Positions 54,798-63,091 of a stretch of DNA of 64,000 nucleotides are shown here, piece after piece (position 1 is the first letter of the stretch; each line of letters opens with the position of its first letter). Where the stretch lies: NCBI RefSeq assembly GCF_002272825.1, contig NZ_MLAM01000005.1, positions 62,001 through 126,000 on the forward strand. The letters are read 5' to 3'. The translations under genes were made by a program, and so were the position numbers. This DNA comes from Helicobacter sp. 11S02596-1. GTDB taxonomy: Bacteria > Campylobacterota > Campylobacteria > Campylobacterales > Helicobacteraceae. The notes below the pieces were generated by a model. That model ran no database searches, was not told where the DNA came from, and worked only from the letters and a program-made list of their open reading frames with translations.

Positions 54798-55889
54798 CTA
54801 AGCTTTTGATACCAAAACCCCTTCGATAATCTCATCAATATCCCCATCAAGTATCGCTTCGACATTGCTGTAAGCAATCGCACTTCGAGCGTCTTTTACC
54901 TGCTGGTAAGGGGCAAGCACGTAGCTTCGGATCTGATGTCCCCAACCGATTTCGCTTTTTTCTTCGCTCGCATTCGTGGCATTTTGTTTGGCAAGCTCAA
55001 GTTCATAGAGCTTGGACTTTAGCATTTTTAAGGCGGTGGCTTTGTTTTTGTGCTGGCTTCTGTCATTTTGGCATTGCACGACAATGCCAGTTGGTAAGTG
55101 CGTGATACGGATAGCTGATTCGGTTTTATTGACGTGCTGTCCCCCTGCCCCACTGGCTCGGTAAGTATCAATTCGCAAGTCTTTTTCTTCAATGACAATA
55201 TCAATATCGTCATCAAGCTCGGGACTAACCTGCACGCTTGCAAAGCTCGTGTGGCGCTTGGCATTGGCATCAAATGGCGAAATCCGCACAAGGCGATGGA
55301 CGCCATTTTCGCTCTTCATATACCCATAGGCATTTTCCCCCTTGATGAGGAAAGCAACGCCCTTGATCCCGGCTTCTTCGCCGTCTTGATAATCCAAAAT
55401 CTCGGTTTTAAATCCCCGACGCTCTGCCCATCTTAGATACATCCGATACAAGATACTTCCCCAATCTTGGCTCTCTGTCCCGCCCGCTCCGGGCTGGATC
55501 GTTACGATGGCATTTGCCCCATCATTCTCCCCGCTTAACATCACTGCGATTTCGACTTTTTTTATGCTTGATTCTAAGCTTGGGGCTTCAAGAAATAGCA
55601 ACTCTAACGTGCTGGTGTCTGTATCCGAACTCGCAAGGGCAAAAAGCTCGCACGCATCATCAATAGAAGATTTTGCCTGGTGGTAGGTTTGTAACATCCG
55701 TTCAATTTTTGATTTTTCTTTGCTGGTCTCACCGGCTTTTTTGGCGTCATTCCAAAATTCAGGATCTTGCTGGATTTCTACGATGTTTTTTAGTTTTTCT
55801 TCCAAATCAGCGGGCTTGATGATTTTGGCGATATTTTCGCATTTGTTTTGAAGCTCTTTGAGTAATTCGCCGTATTCGTATGCATCCAT
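54798..55889 (-). CDS. prfB: Peptide chain release factor 2
   Basis: This 363-residue RF2 has the GGQ motif in [20 protein letters not shown] (about residues 240-260) and the stop-recognition domain before it ([10 protein letters not shown]). RF2 reads UAA and UGA. The reading frame is uninterrupted, with no in-frame UGA frameshift site of the E. coli type near codon 25. It starts the prfB-cheZ-U32-purE operon; the gap to cheZ is 58 bases. Confidence 0.96.
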   Translation of the reverse strand: MDAYEYGELLKELQNKCENIAKIIKPADLEEKLKNIVEIQQDPEFWNDAKKAGETSKEKSKIERMLQTYHQAKSSIDDACELFALASSDTDTSTLELLFLEAPSLESSIKKVEIAVMLSGENDGANAIVTIQPGAGGTESQDWGSILYRMYLRWAERRGFKTEILDYQDGEEAGIKGVAFLIKGENAYGYMKSENGVHRLVRISPFDANAKRHTSFASVQVSPELDDDIDIVIEEKDLRIDTYRASGAGGQHVNKTESAIRITHLPTGIVVQCQNDRSQHKNKATALKMLKSKLYELELAKQNATNASEEKSEIGWGHQIRSYVLAPYQQVKDARSAIAYSNVEAILDGDIDEIIEGVLVSKA

Positions 55890-56015
55890 TCTTGACCTTT
55901 GGCTATTTTTCTAATGTTTTGGTTTGTTTGAATTATACAAAAATATTGAGATGATATATTGTTAAAAATTAGATAAGCTTATTTTTAAATTTAAATAACA
56001 CTAAAGGAGTATTTT

Positions 56016-56804
56016 ATGAATAATTATTTTAAAAAGCTACATTCAAAGGAGTCTTTTTTTATTTTAGGTAATTGTTGGGATGCACTTTCAGCCAGAGTTT
56101 ATGAACAAGCCGGATACAAAGCTTTGGGAACATCAAGCTGGGCTTTATCATCAATAAATGGCGTGAAAGATGGAGAAAATATTGATTTTGAAATCGTTTT
56201 AGATAATGCAAAAACCCTATTAAAACATATAAAAATTCCGTTATCTGTTGATATGGAAAAAGGATATTCAAATAACCCAAACACGATTGTTGAGAACGTT
56301 ATCAAGCTAGCAAATTCTGGTTGTTCGGGAATAAACATAGAAGATTCAGACAAACAAGGTATGTTGCTCCCCAAAGAAACATTTGCAAAAACAATACAAA
56401 AGATAAAAAACGCATTATTATCAAAAGGTTTTGATGATTTTGTTATCAATGCAAGAACAGATACGTATTTGAGCTCTTTTTGCAACGACAAACTCAACGA
56501 AACTATCATTAGATCAAAAATCTATCAAGAAAGTGGGGCAGATTGTTTGTTCGTTCCAGGATTAAGCGATTTGCAAGAAATTCGCCACATTTCAAATAAC
56601 ATAACGTTGCCACTCAATGTTCTTAATTTGCCTAACATCGCTAAAGTAGCAGAGCTTCAAGAAGCAGGTGTCAATCGCTTTAGCCTTGGTAACTCAGTCT
56701 TTGATGATATGGTGGCTTATTTGGAAAAGACCATTAGATTAACGCTTGATAGCGGTGAATATTCAAAACATTACAAACACGATATTTTAAAACTAGGGAG
56801 TTGA
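56016..56804 (+). CDS. Isocitrate lyase/PEP mutase superfamily protein
   Basis: This 262-residue TIM-barrel protein has IPLSVDMEKGYSNNPNTI (the metal-binding D-x-E-x-G-Y region near residue 80), INIEDSDKQG, INARTDTYL and NRFSLGNSVFDDM. All are typical of the PEP mutase-like class (relatives cleave or rearrange C-C bonds of small keto/hydroxy acids). The exact substrate is unknown; oxaloacetate or methylisocitrate-type compounds are possibilities. The gene is more AT-rich, and its neighbours belong to other functions, so lateral acquisition is plausible. It is preceded by an AAAGGAG site. Confidence 0.85.
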   Translation: MNNYFKKLHSKESFFILGNCWDALSARVYEQAGYKALGTSSWALSSINGVKDGENIDFEIVLDNAKTLLKHIKIPLSVDMEKGYSNNPNTIVENVIKLANSGCSGINIEDSDKQGMLLPKETFAKTIQKIKNALLSKGFDDFVINARTDTYLSSFCNDKLNETIIRSKIYQESGADCLFVPGLSDLQEIRHISNNITLPLNVLNLPNIAKVAELQEAGVNRFSLGNSVFDDMVAYLEKTIRLTLDSGEYSKHYKHDILKLGS

Positions 56805-56862
56805 TAGCCATCCCAACAAATGTGTATCATTAAAAATCAAAATCCAAAAACGAGAAAAACCA

Positions 56863-57855
56863 ATGCTTTTAAAAATAAAAAAATCTTATGAAATTTCTGA
56901 AAATCTCATCACACCCCTAGAGGTTTATCACCATCGCAGAAAATTCCTCAAAACAATCGGTGTTTTGGGGATTGGGAGCGTGCTAGGGTTGCCGTTGCTT
57001 GAAGCGGTAGAAAACACGCCTGCCGCCAATGTAGTTATCAATCAAAATACCTACCCCTACCAAAAAAATCCAAACTACTCCCAACAACCCCTCACGCCCT
57101 ATGCAAAAGCGAGTAGCTATAATAATTTTTATGAATTTGGTATGCAAAAAGAAGATCCTTATCATCGAGGAAAGCTTCTCCAGACAAGCCCGTGGAGTGT
57201 CGTTATCGATGGGGAAGTGCAACATCCTATAAAAATATCGCTAGAAGATATTTTGAAAAAAATGTCCCTGCAAGAGAGGATTTATCACTTCCGTTGCGTA
57301 GAAGCCTGGAGTATGAATATCCCTTGGCTAGGATTTGAGCTTAAGGATTTGATCGCTTTAAGCAAGCCAAAGGGAAATGCGAAATTTGTGTTATTTGAAA
57401 CGATCAAGCAAGACACAATGCCTGCGGTGAAAAACCCTTCTTTAGCAGGTTATATCCGCTTCCCTTATCACGAGGGATTGCGCCTTGATGAGGCAAACCA
57501 CCCGCTCACAATGCTTGCTGTGGGTATGTATGGCAAAGCCTTACCCAATCAAAATGGCGCACCGCTTCGGCTTGTCGTGCCTTGGAAATATGGGTTTAAA
57601 AACATCAAATCCATCGTGCGTATCACATTGGTAGAAAAAATGCCCGTTTCCACGTGGATGGGCTTGGATAGCTCTGAATATGGATTTTATGCCAATGTCA
57701 ATCCCAATGTCGCCCATCCAAGATGGTCGCAGGCAAATGAACGCTTTATCGGCGAGGGATTTAGTTTTGAACGCGTCCCTACAAAGATGTTTAATGGCTA
57801 TGCAGAGGCAGTTAGCGCGCTGTATGCTGGGATGGATTTGAAGACAAATTATTGA
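56863..57855 (+). CDS. msrP: Protein-methionine-sulfoxide reductase, molybdenum subunit MsrP
   Basis: This 330-residue molybdopterin enzyme has a twin-arginine signal with RRKFLK at residues 25-30 and the hydrophobic VLGIGSVLGLPLLEA. The sulfite-oxidase fold is seen in YHFRCVEAWSMNIPWLGFEL, with the molybdenum-binding Cys at C145. MsrP repairs oxidised methionines in the periplasm using electrons from the membrane heme protein MsrQ. MsrQ is not adjacent here; the next gene is gdhA. Start choice at 56863 keeps an N-terminal extension of about 20 residues before the Tat motif; no other ATG is better placed. Confidence 0.92.
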   Translation: MLLKIKKSYEISENLITPLEVYHHRRKFLKTIGVLGIGSVLGLPLLEAVENTPAANVVINQNTYPYQKNPNYSQQPLTPYAKASSYNNFYEFGMQKEDPYHRGKLLQTSPWSVVIDGEVQHPIKISLEDILKKMSLQERIYHFRCVEAWSMNIPWLGFELKDLIALSKPKGNAKFVLFETIKQDTMPAVKNPSLAGYIRFPYHEGLRLDEANHPLTMLAVGMYGKALPNQNGAPLRLVVPWKYGFKNIKSIVRITLVEKMPVSTWMGLDSSEYGFYANVNPNVAHPRWSQANERFIGEGFSFERVPTKMFNGYAEAVSALYAGMDLKTNY

Positions 57856-57928
57856 TTCTAATCAGACATATTGAGCAAAATATCCATACATTACCACGCT
57901 TTTGCGACGTTTTTTAAGCTTATTGCGA

Positions 57929-57934
57929 TAGAAT
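57929..57934 (+). promoter_or_regulatory. Extended -10 box of gdhA
   Basis: TAGAAT with TGCGA before it lies 41 bases upstream of the gdhA ATG at 57976. It is the best match in the 120-base gap after msrP. Confidence 0.4.
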
Positions 57935-57975
57935 AAATCGCTAATGCAAAATGAAAATCAAACGAAAGGTCGAGA

Positions 57976-59325
57976 ATGTATGTAAATAATGTCATCGAAA
58001 AAATCAAAGCAAAACATCCTGGTCAAAAAGAATTTCAACAAGCTGTTGAAGAAGTCCTCACTTCGCTTGCCCCAGCGATTCAAAAAGATAAAAAATATCA
58101 AGAAAATGCTATTTTAGAACGCTTGGTCGTCCCTGATAGGCAGATCCATTTTCGTGTTACTTGGGTTGATGATTCTGGGTGCGTGCAAGTCAATCAAGGT
58201 TATCGCATTGAGTTTAATTCTGCGATTGGTCCGTATAAAGGTGGGTTGAGATTCCATCCAAGTGTGAATGAAAGTATCATCAAGTTTTTGGGCTTTGAGC
58301 AGATATTCAAAAACTCTTTGACAACTTTGGCGATGGGAGGAGGAAAAGGCGGGAGCGATTTTGATCCCAAAGGCAAAAGTGATGGCGAAGTGATGCGATT
58401 TTGCCAAGCGTTTATGAATGAGCTTTACCGCCATATCGGCGCACATACCGATGTTCCTGCGGGCGATATTGGTGTAGGTGGGCGAGAGATTGGCTATATG
58501 TTTGGTCAATACAGGAAACTCACCAATCGATTTGATGGTGTGCTAACAGGGAAAGGTCTAAGCTGGGGAGGCAGTCTCGTGCGACCTGAGGCTACGGGAT
58601 ACGGCTGTGTTTATTTTGCAGAAGAAATGCTCAAAGAGCGAGGAGAGAGCCTTTCTGGAAAGGTCTGCACCATTTCTGGAAGCGGGAATGTCGCCATCTA
58701 TACTGCCGAAAAGCTTTATCATTTGGGTGCGAAGCCTGTGAGCGTGAGTGATTCCAAAGGGATGATTTATGATGAAGCCGGCATTGATGTGGCGTTGCTA
58801 AAAGAACTCAAAGAAATCAAAAGAGTGAGTTTGGAAGAATATGCCAAAGCCAAACCAAGTGCCAAATACACAAAAGCGAGCGATTACAAACCCGGAACGA
58901 ATGGCGTTTGGAGTATCCCGTGTTTTGCAGCATTCCCGAGTGCGACAGAAAACGAACTGGGTCTTGATGATGCCAAAACATTGTTGCAAAATGGTTGTAA
59001 ATGCGTGGCTGAGGGAGCAAATATGCCATCGACACTCCAAGCAATGGATTTGTTTTTGAAAGCAAAGATTTGCTATGGACCTGCCAAAGCTGCTAATGCC
59101 GGGGGTGTGGCAGTGAGTGGGCTTGAAATGGCACAAAATGCCAGTATGCGCTCTTGGGATTTTGAGATGGTGGATAAAACACTCCATAACATTATGGAGA
59201 GCATTTTTGCCAATGCCTCTGAAACGGCTAAAGAGTTTGGCGATCCGACAAATCTTGTTTTGGGTGCGAATATCGCAGGCTTTAGAAAAGTTGCCAATGC
59301 GATGATTGATCAAGGCGTTTTATAG
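57976..59325 (+). CDS. gdhA: NADP-type glutamate dehydrogenase
   Basis: This 449-residue hexameric glutamate dehydrogenase interconverts glutamate and 2-oxoglutarate plus ammonia. The catalytic lysine region GGGKGGSDFDPKGKSDGE is present, as are YKGGLRFHPSVNESI and DVPAGDIGVGGREIGYM. The Rossmann motif SGSGNVAIY (for the cofactor) is in the second half. The length and order fit the 450-residue bacterial class usually specific for NADPH. H. pylori has a comparable gene in another location. It is followed by a strong hairpin terminator. Confidence 0.96.
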   Translation: MYVNNVIEKIKAKHPGQKEFQQAVEEVLTSLAPAIQKDKKYQENAILERLVVPDRQIHFRVTWVDDSGCVQVNQGYRIEFNSAIGPYKGGLRFHPSVNESIIKFLGFEQIFKNSLTTLAMGGGKGGSDFDPKGKSDGEVMRFCQAFMNELYRHIGAHTDVPAGDIGVGGREIGYMFGQYRKLTNRFDGVLTGKGLSWGGSLVRPEATGYGCVYFAEEMLKERGESLSGKVCTISGSGNVAIYTAEKLYHLGAKPVSVSDSKGMIYDEAGIDVALLKELKEIKRVSLEEYAKAKPSAKYTKASDYKPGTNGVWSIPCFAAFPSATENELGLDDAKTLLQNGCKCVAEGANMPSTLQAMDLFLKAKICYGPAKAANAGGVAVSGLEMAQNASMRSWDFEMVDKTLHNIMESIFANASETAKEFGDPTNLVLGANIAGFRKVANAMIDQGVL

Positions 59326-59332
59326 GTTTGTC

Positions 59333-59359
59333 TTTTCCCCAAATAAACATTGGGGAAAA
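59333..59359 (+). terminator. Terminator after gdhA
   Basis: TTTTCCCCAA (59333-59342) and TTGGGGAAAA (59350-59359) form a 10-base stem with a 7-base loop, 7 bases after the gdhA stop, followed by ATTATTTATC. Confidence 0.7.
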
Positions 59360-59473
59360 ATTATTTATCAATATCTGCAATATTAATCTTACATTTTTGT
59401 ATTTTCTGATATTCTTTCACCGATACTTAACATAACAAAATAAAAAGTCTTAATAAAACAAAAGGAGAAAATA

Positions 59474-60028
59474 TTGGCACTTCCAAAGTGGGAGGATAGC
59501 TACAGCGTTGATAACGAGATGATTGATACCCAACACAAAAAGCTTTTTGAGCTTGCTCAAAAGTCTTATTTGATGGTGAATCATTCTGTAACTAAAGAAG
59601 AAATCAAAGCGGTGCTGAAAGAATTTTTTGAATATATGCGTGAGCATTTTAATGACGAAGAAGAATATATGAAATCCATCGGTTATCCCGATTTGGAAGC
59701 CCATAAAAAACTTCATCGCCAGATTATCTTGAGCTTTTCTGAATCTATCCAGGTCATTCACTCTGCTAATGATCTCAAAGAAAAAATTGGTATCATCGCC
59801 AAAGAATGGCTCTTGCAACATATCCTTAAAGAAGATATGAAGATCCAGCGCTATTGCAAAGAGAGGATTTTTCTTGAAAATCAAACGGGCTCGAATCAAT
59901 ACGATTATGTCTGTTCTTGTCCGGGCAAGATCCATCACGTCCCTCTTGAAATCCACCAAAAAATCCAGAAACAAAATGCAAGATTTATTTGTCGGGTTTG
60001 CAAACAAGCCATTTGCTTAAAAACCTAG
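59474..60028 (+). CDS. Bacteriohemerythrin with C-terminal cysteine-rich tail
   Basis: This 184-residue protein has the hemerythrin O2/di-iron site in full: H21, H58, E62, H77, H81, H116 and D121. Known roles of such proteins are oxygen binding, storage or delivery and protection of iron-sulfur enzymes in Campylobacter. After residue 135 there is an extra tail with C147, C149, C173, C176 and C181 (VCSC and CRVCKQAIC), a possible zinc or redox site. The start codon is TTG (59474-59476), with AAAGGAGAAA 4 bases upstream. It is separate from gdhA and from the transporter operon. Confidence 0.88.
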   Translation: MALPKWEDSYSVDNEMIDTQHKKLFELAQKSYLMVNHSVTKEEIKAVLKEFFEYMREHFNDEEEYMKSIGYPDLEAHKKLHRQIILSFSESIQVIHSANDLKEKIGIIAKEWLLQHILKEDMKIQRYCKERIFLENQTGSNQYDYVCSCPGKIHHVPLEIHQKIQKQNARFICRVCKQAICLKT

Positions 60029-60087
60029 CGTTTTGCCTAAAAAATCATAAATCTTTGCATAGTGAATTGTTTTAATCAATAAAATAA

Positions 60088-60093
60088 TATAAT
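60088..60093 (+). promoter_or_regulatory. -10 box of the amino-acid ABC transporter operon
   Basis: TATAAT lies 39 bases upstream of the first permease start. TTGTTT at 60067-60072 is a weak possible -35 with a 15-base spacer. Confidence 0.5.
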
Positions 60094-60126
60094 AACCATT
60101 CATATCATTAACAAGAGGATGGCATC

Positions 60127-60780
60127 GTGCTGGATTGGCAATTTATGATAAACGCAATACCTGCATATACCAAAGGTTTATACCTAACGCTTAGTATTTC
60201 GTTTTTTGGGATTGTTTTGTCTATTTTTATCGGGCTTTTCGTCGCTTTGATTTTATTTTATCGCATACCATTTTTGAAAAATATTGCGAATTTTTATGTC
60301 GAACTATCACGAAATACACCCTTGCTTATCCAATTATTTTTTCTTTATTATGGCTTGAGTCAAATCGGGATTGTTTTGAGTGCCTACCATTGTGCTGTTA
60401 TTGGCGTGGCTTTTTTGGGAGGTGGTTATATGGCAGAGAGTTTTCGCTTGGGACTTGGCGCTGTCAGTAAAGTCCAAATCGAAGCAGGGCTGAGCTTAGG
60501 GCTCAATCGCTTGCAAATGATTTATTATGTGATTTTTCCCCAAAGTTTGAGCGTCTCAATGCCCTCTATCGGTGCAAATGCGATTTTTTTGCTAAAAGAA
60601 ACTTCCGTTGTGAGTGCGATTGCGTTGGCTGATGTGATGTTTGTAACAAAAGATTTGATGGGGACATATTACAAAACGACAGAAGCCTTGATAATGCTTG
60701 TAATAGCGTATTTGATTGTTTTGCTCCCGATGTCAGCTTTATTTGTCGCCCTTGAACACCACTACAAAAAGAGATTGTAA
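60127..60780 (+). CDS. Polar amino acid ABC transporter, permease 1
   Basis: This 217-residue inner-membrane permease (HisM/GlnP type) has about five transmembrane segments. The first conserved element, LSRNTPLLIQLFFLYYGL, and the EAA loop GLSLGLNRLQMIYYVIFPQS, contact the ATPase. The start codon is GTG (60127-60129), with an AAGAGG site upstream. Its end overlaps the next permease by one base, so the subunits are co-translated. Confidence 0.92.
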   Translation: MLDWQFMINAIPAYTKGLYLTLSISFFGIVLSIFIGLFVALILFYRIPFLKNIANFYVELSRNTPLLIQLFFLYYGLSQIGIVLSAYHCAVIGVAFLGGGYMAESFRLGLGAVSKVQIEAGLSLGLNRLQMIYYVIFPQSLSVSMPSIGANAIFLLKETSVVSAIALADVMFVTKDLMGTYYKTTEALIMLVIAYLIVLLPMSALFVALEHHYKKRL

Positions 60781-61448
60781 TGGAGGGCGGATTTATCTTT
60801 GAACTTGCGAATTTGAAGCGTTTGTTTGCGGGTGTTTCGATTACGCTTTATATTTCAGTGGTTTCGATTTTCTTTTCGATTTTTGGGGGATTACTGATGG
60901 GATTAGCGATGGCTTTTGGACCTGCTTGGGTTGGGTTTATCTGCCGTTTTTATTTGGAGAGTATCCGTATCATCCCGATTTTGGCGTGGCTATTTATTGT
61001 TTATTTTGGTTTTTCTACCCTTTTTAGTCTGCATATCCGTGGGGAAATCGCTAGCATTATCGTTTTTAGCCTCTGGGGTGTGGCTGAAATGGGAGATTTG
61101 ACACGAGGGGCATTGACCTCTATCCCCAAACACCAACACCAAAGTGCCAAAGCATTGGGCTTGAATGATTTTTTAATCGCTGTTTTTGTCATTTTCCCTC
61201 AAGCCATCGCACGCCTGCTCCCTGCAAGTATCAATCTTTTTACAAGAATCATCAAAACCACTTCGTTAGTCGCCCTCATTGGCGTTATTGATTTGCTAAA
61301 AGTCGGGCAACAAATCATTGAAGTCAATATCCTCAAAGTCCCGGATGCGAGCTTTTGGGTGTATGGGGCGATATTTGCGATTTATTTTTTTCTTTGCTAC
61401 CCGCTTTCTGTCTTGAGTGCGAAGCTCGAGTCAAAATACCACTATTGA
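60780..61448 (+). CDS. Polar amino acid ABC transporter, permease 2
   Basis: This 222-residue second permease is of the same family, with VEL/ESIRIIPILAWLFIVYFG early and the EAA loop AKALGLNDFLIAVFVIFPQA. Together with the first permease it forms a heterodimeric channel. Its start overlaps the preceding stop by one base (TAATG), and 10 bases separate it from the ATPase gene. Confidence 0.92.
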   Translation: MEGGFIFELANLKRLFAGVSITLYISVVSIFFSIFGGLLMGLAMAFGPAWVGFICRFYLESIRIIPILAWLFIVYFGFSTLFSLHIRGEIASIIVFSLWGVAEMGDLTRGALTSIPKHQHQSAKALGLNDFLIAVFVIFPQAIARLLPASINLFTRIIKTTSLVALIGVIDLLKVGQQIIEVNILKVPDASFWVYGAIFAIYFFLCYPLSVLSAKLESKYHY

Positions 61449-61458
61449 AAGAGGTTTT

Positions 61459-62208
61459 ATGGAAACACTTTTGGAGGTAAAAAATCTCAAAAAATTTTAT
61501 GACAAAAGCCACATCGTTTTGAATGGGATTAATTTCAAAATCCAAAAAAGCGAAGTTGTGGTTATTCTTGGTCCAAGCGGGTGCGGGAAAAGCACCTTTT
61601 TGCGCTGTCTCAATGGGCTTGAAGATATTCAAGAGGGGGAGATTTTTTTTGGTGGCAAGATGGTTGATCATTCCAAATCAAATTGGAATTTGATCCGTCA
61701 AAAAATCGGGATGGTTTTCCAAAGCTATGATTTATTTCCCCATATGAATGTGATGGAAAATATCTTGCTAGGGCCTCTAAAGGTCCAAAAACGCTCCAAA
61801 GCAGAAGCCAGTAAGCAAGCGCTTGAGTTGCTCCGTCGTGTCGGGCTTGCAAGCAAGCAAAATGCCTACCCCAAAGAGCTTAGTGGCGGGCAGAAACAAC
61901 GTGTAGCCATCGTGCGTGCCTTGTGTATGAACCCCGAAATAATGCTATTTGATGAAGTAACCGCGTCTTTGGACCCTGAAATGGTGAAAGAAGTTTTGGA
62001 GGTTATTTTGGAGCTTGCAAAAGAGGGGATGAGTATGATTATCGTGACACACGAAATGAAGTTTGCCAGAGCGGTAGCAGATAGAATCGTTTTTTTTGAC
62101 AATGGCGTTGTGATCGAAGAAAACACGCCTGAAAAGTTCTTTCACTCCCCAAAATCAGAGCGGGCAAAAAAATTCCTGGATATTTTTGATTTTTTGGGTG
62201 GTTTTTAA
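61459..62208 (+). CDS. Polar amino acid ABC transporter, ATP-binding subunit
   Basis: This 249-residue ATPase has Walker A LGPSGCGKST, the Q-loop FQSYDLFP, the signature LSGGQKQRVAIVRAL, Walker B IMLFDEVTASLD and the switch His in VTHEMKFA. The start is METLLEVKNLKKFYD, with a GAAAGAGG site upstream; a longer frame that starts inside the permease gene is rejected. Confidence 0.95.
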   Translation: METLLEVKNLKKFYDKSHIVLNGINFKIQKSEVVVILGPSGCGKSTFLRCLNGLEDIQEGEIFFGGKMVDHSKSNWNLIRQKIGMVFQSYDLFPHMNVMENILLGPLKVQKRSKAEASKQALELLRRVGLASKQNAYPKELSGGQKQRVAIVRALCMNPEIMLFDEVTASLDPEMVKEVLEVILELAKEGMSMIIVTHEMKFARAVADRIVFFDNGVVIEENTPEKFFHSPKSERAKKFLDIFDFLGGF

Positions 62209-62255
62209 AATTTTTGTGCTAAGGTGTGATTCCAATTTTATTACAAGGAAAAATA

Positions 62256-63086
62256 ATGAAAATTTCTAAAGCGTTTTCTGTATTTGCATTGATTTTGGCT
62301 ACAGGACTACTCATCAGTGCGTGTTCGACCTCTGATCAAAAAGACAAAGATTCCATCGCAAGCATCAAACAAAGAGATGTGCTTCGAGTGGGTGTCTTTA
62401 GCGACAAGCCCCCTTTTGGATTTGTCAATGCGCAAGGGCAATATGAGGGTTTTGATGTCTATATTTCCAAAAGATTAGCAAAAGATTTACTTGGCGATGA
62501 AACAAAAATCGAATTTATCCCTGTAGAAGCTGCTGCTAGGGTGGAATTTCTCAAATCAGGCAAGGTCGATGTGATTATGGCAAATTTCACCAAAACCAAA
62601 GAGCGTGAAGAAGTAGTTGATTTTGCCACCCCTTATATGAAAGTCTCCCTTGGTGTGATTTCAAAAAATGGCGAGATCAAAAATATCGATGAACTCAAAG
62701 ACAAGCCATTGATCGTAAATAAAGGCACGACAGCGGATTTTTATTTTTCTAAAAACTATCCTGATATAGAGCTCCTCAAATACGATCAAAATACCGAAGC
62801 GTTTTTGGCTTTGAAAAATGGTCGTTCCGATGCTTTAGCACACGATAATACACTTCTTTTTGCTTGGGCAAAAGAAAATCCGGGCTTTGTGGTCGCCATC
62901 CCCACACTTGGAGATGAAGAAGTCATCGCACCGGCTGTAAAAAAAGGCGACAAAGAACTTTTAGATTGGCTCAATCAAGAAATCACAACCCTAACAAAAG
63001 AAGGCTTTATGAAACAAGCCTATGAGGCGACACTTGCCCCTATTTATGGCACAGATGTCAATCCTGATTCGGTAATTTTTCAATAA
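62256..63086 (+). CDS. CjaA-like amino-acid-binding lipoprotein
   Basis: This 276-residue solute-binding protein of family 3 begins MKISKAFSVFALILATGLL. The lipobox LLISAC anchors Cys23 to the membrane. The body shows DVLRVGVFSDKPPFGFVNA, GFDVYISKRLAKDLLGDETK, VEFLKSGKVDVIMANFTKTK and LLKYDQNTEAFLALKNGRSD. I recall a near-identical layout in Campylobacter jejuni CjaA, which binds cysteine. Cysteine or another small polar amino acid is therefore the likely substrate. It completes the ABC operon. An ATG 10 codons upstream is rejected since it would precede the lipoprotein signal. Confidence 0.9.
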   Translation: MKISKAFSVFALILATGLLISACSTSDQKDKDSIASIKQRDVLRVGVFSDKPPFGFVNAQGQYEGFDVYISKRLAKDLLGDETKIEFIPVEAAARVEFLKSGKVDVIMANFTKTKEREEVVDFATPYMKVSLGVISKNGEIKNIDELKDKPLIVNKGTTADFYFSKNYPDIELLKYDQNTEAFLALKNGRSDALAHDNTLLFAWAKENPGFVVAIPTLGDEEVIAPAVKKGDKELLDWLNQEITTLTKEGFMKQAYEATLAPIYGTDVNPDSVIFQ

Positions 63087-63091
63087 TATAA

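Noticed and set aside
58798-59313. 171-codon frame opposite gdhA
   Set aside because: gdhA is intact and conserved through this region; the opposite frame has no support.
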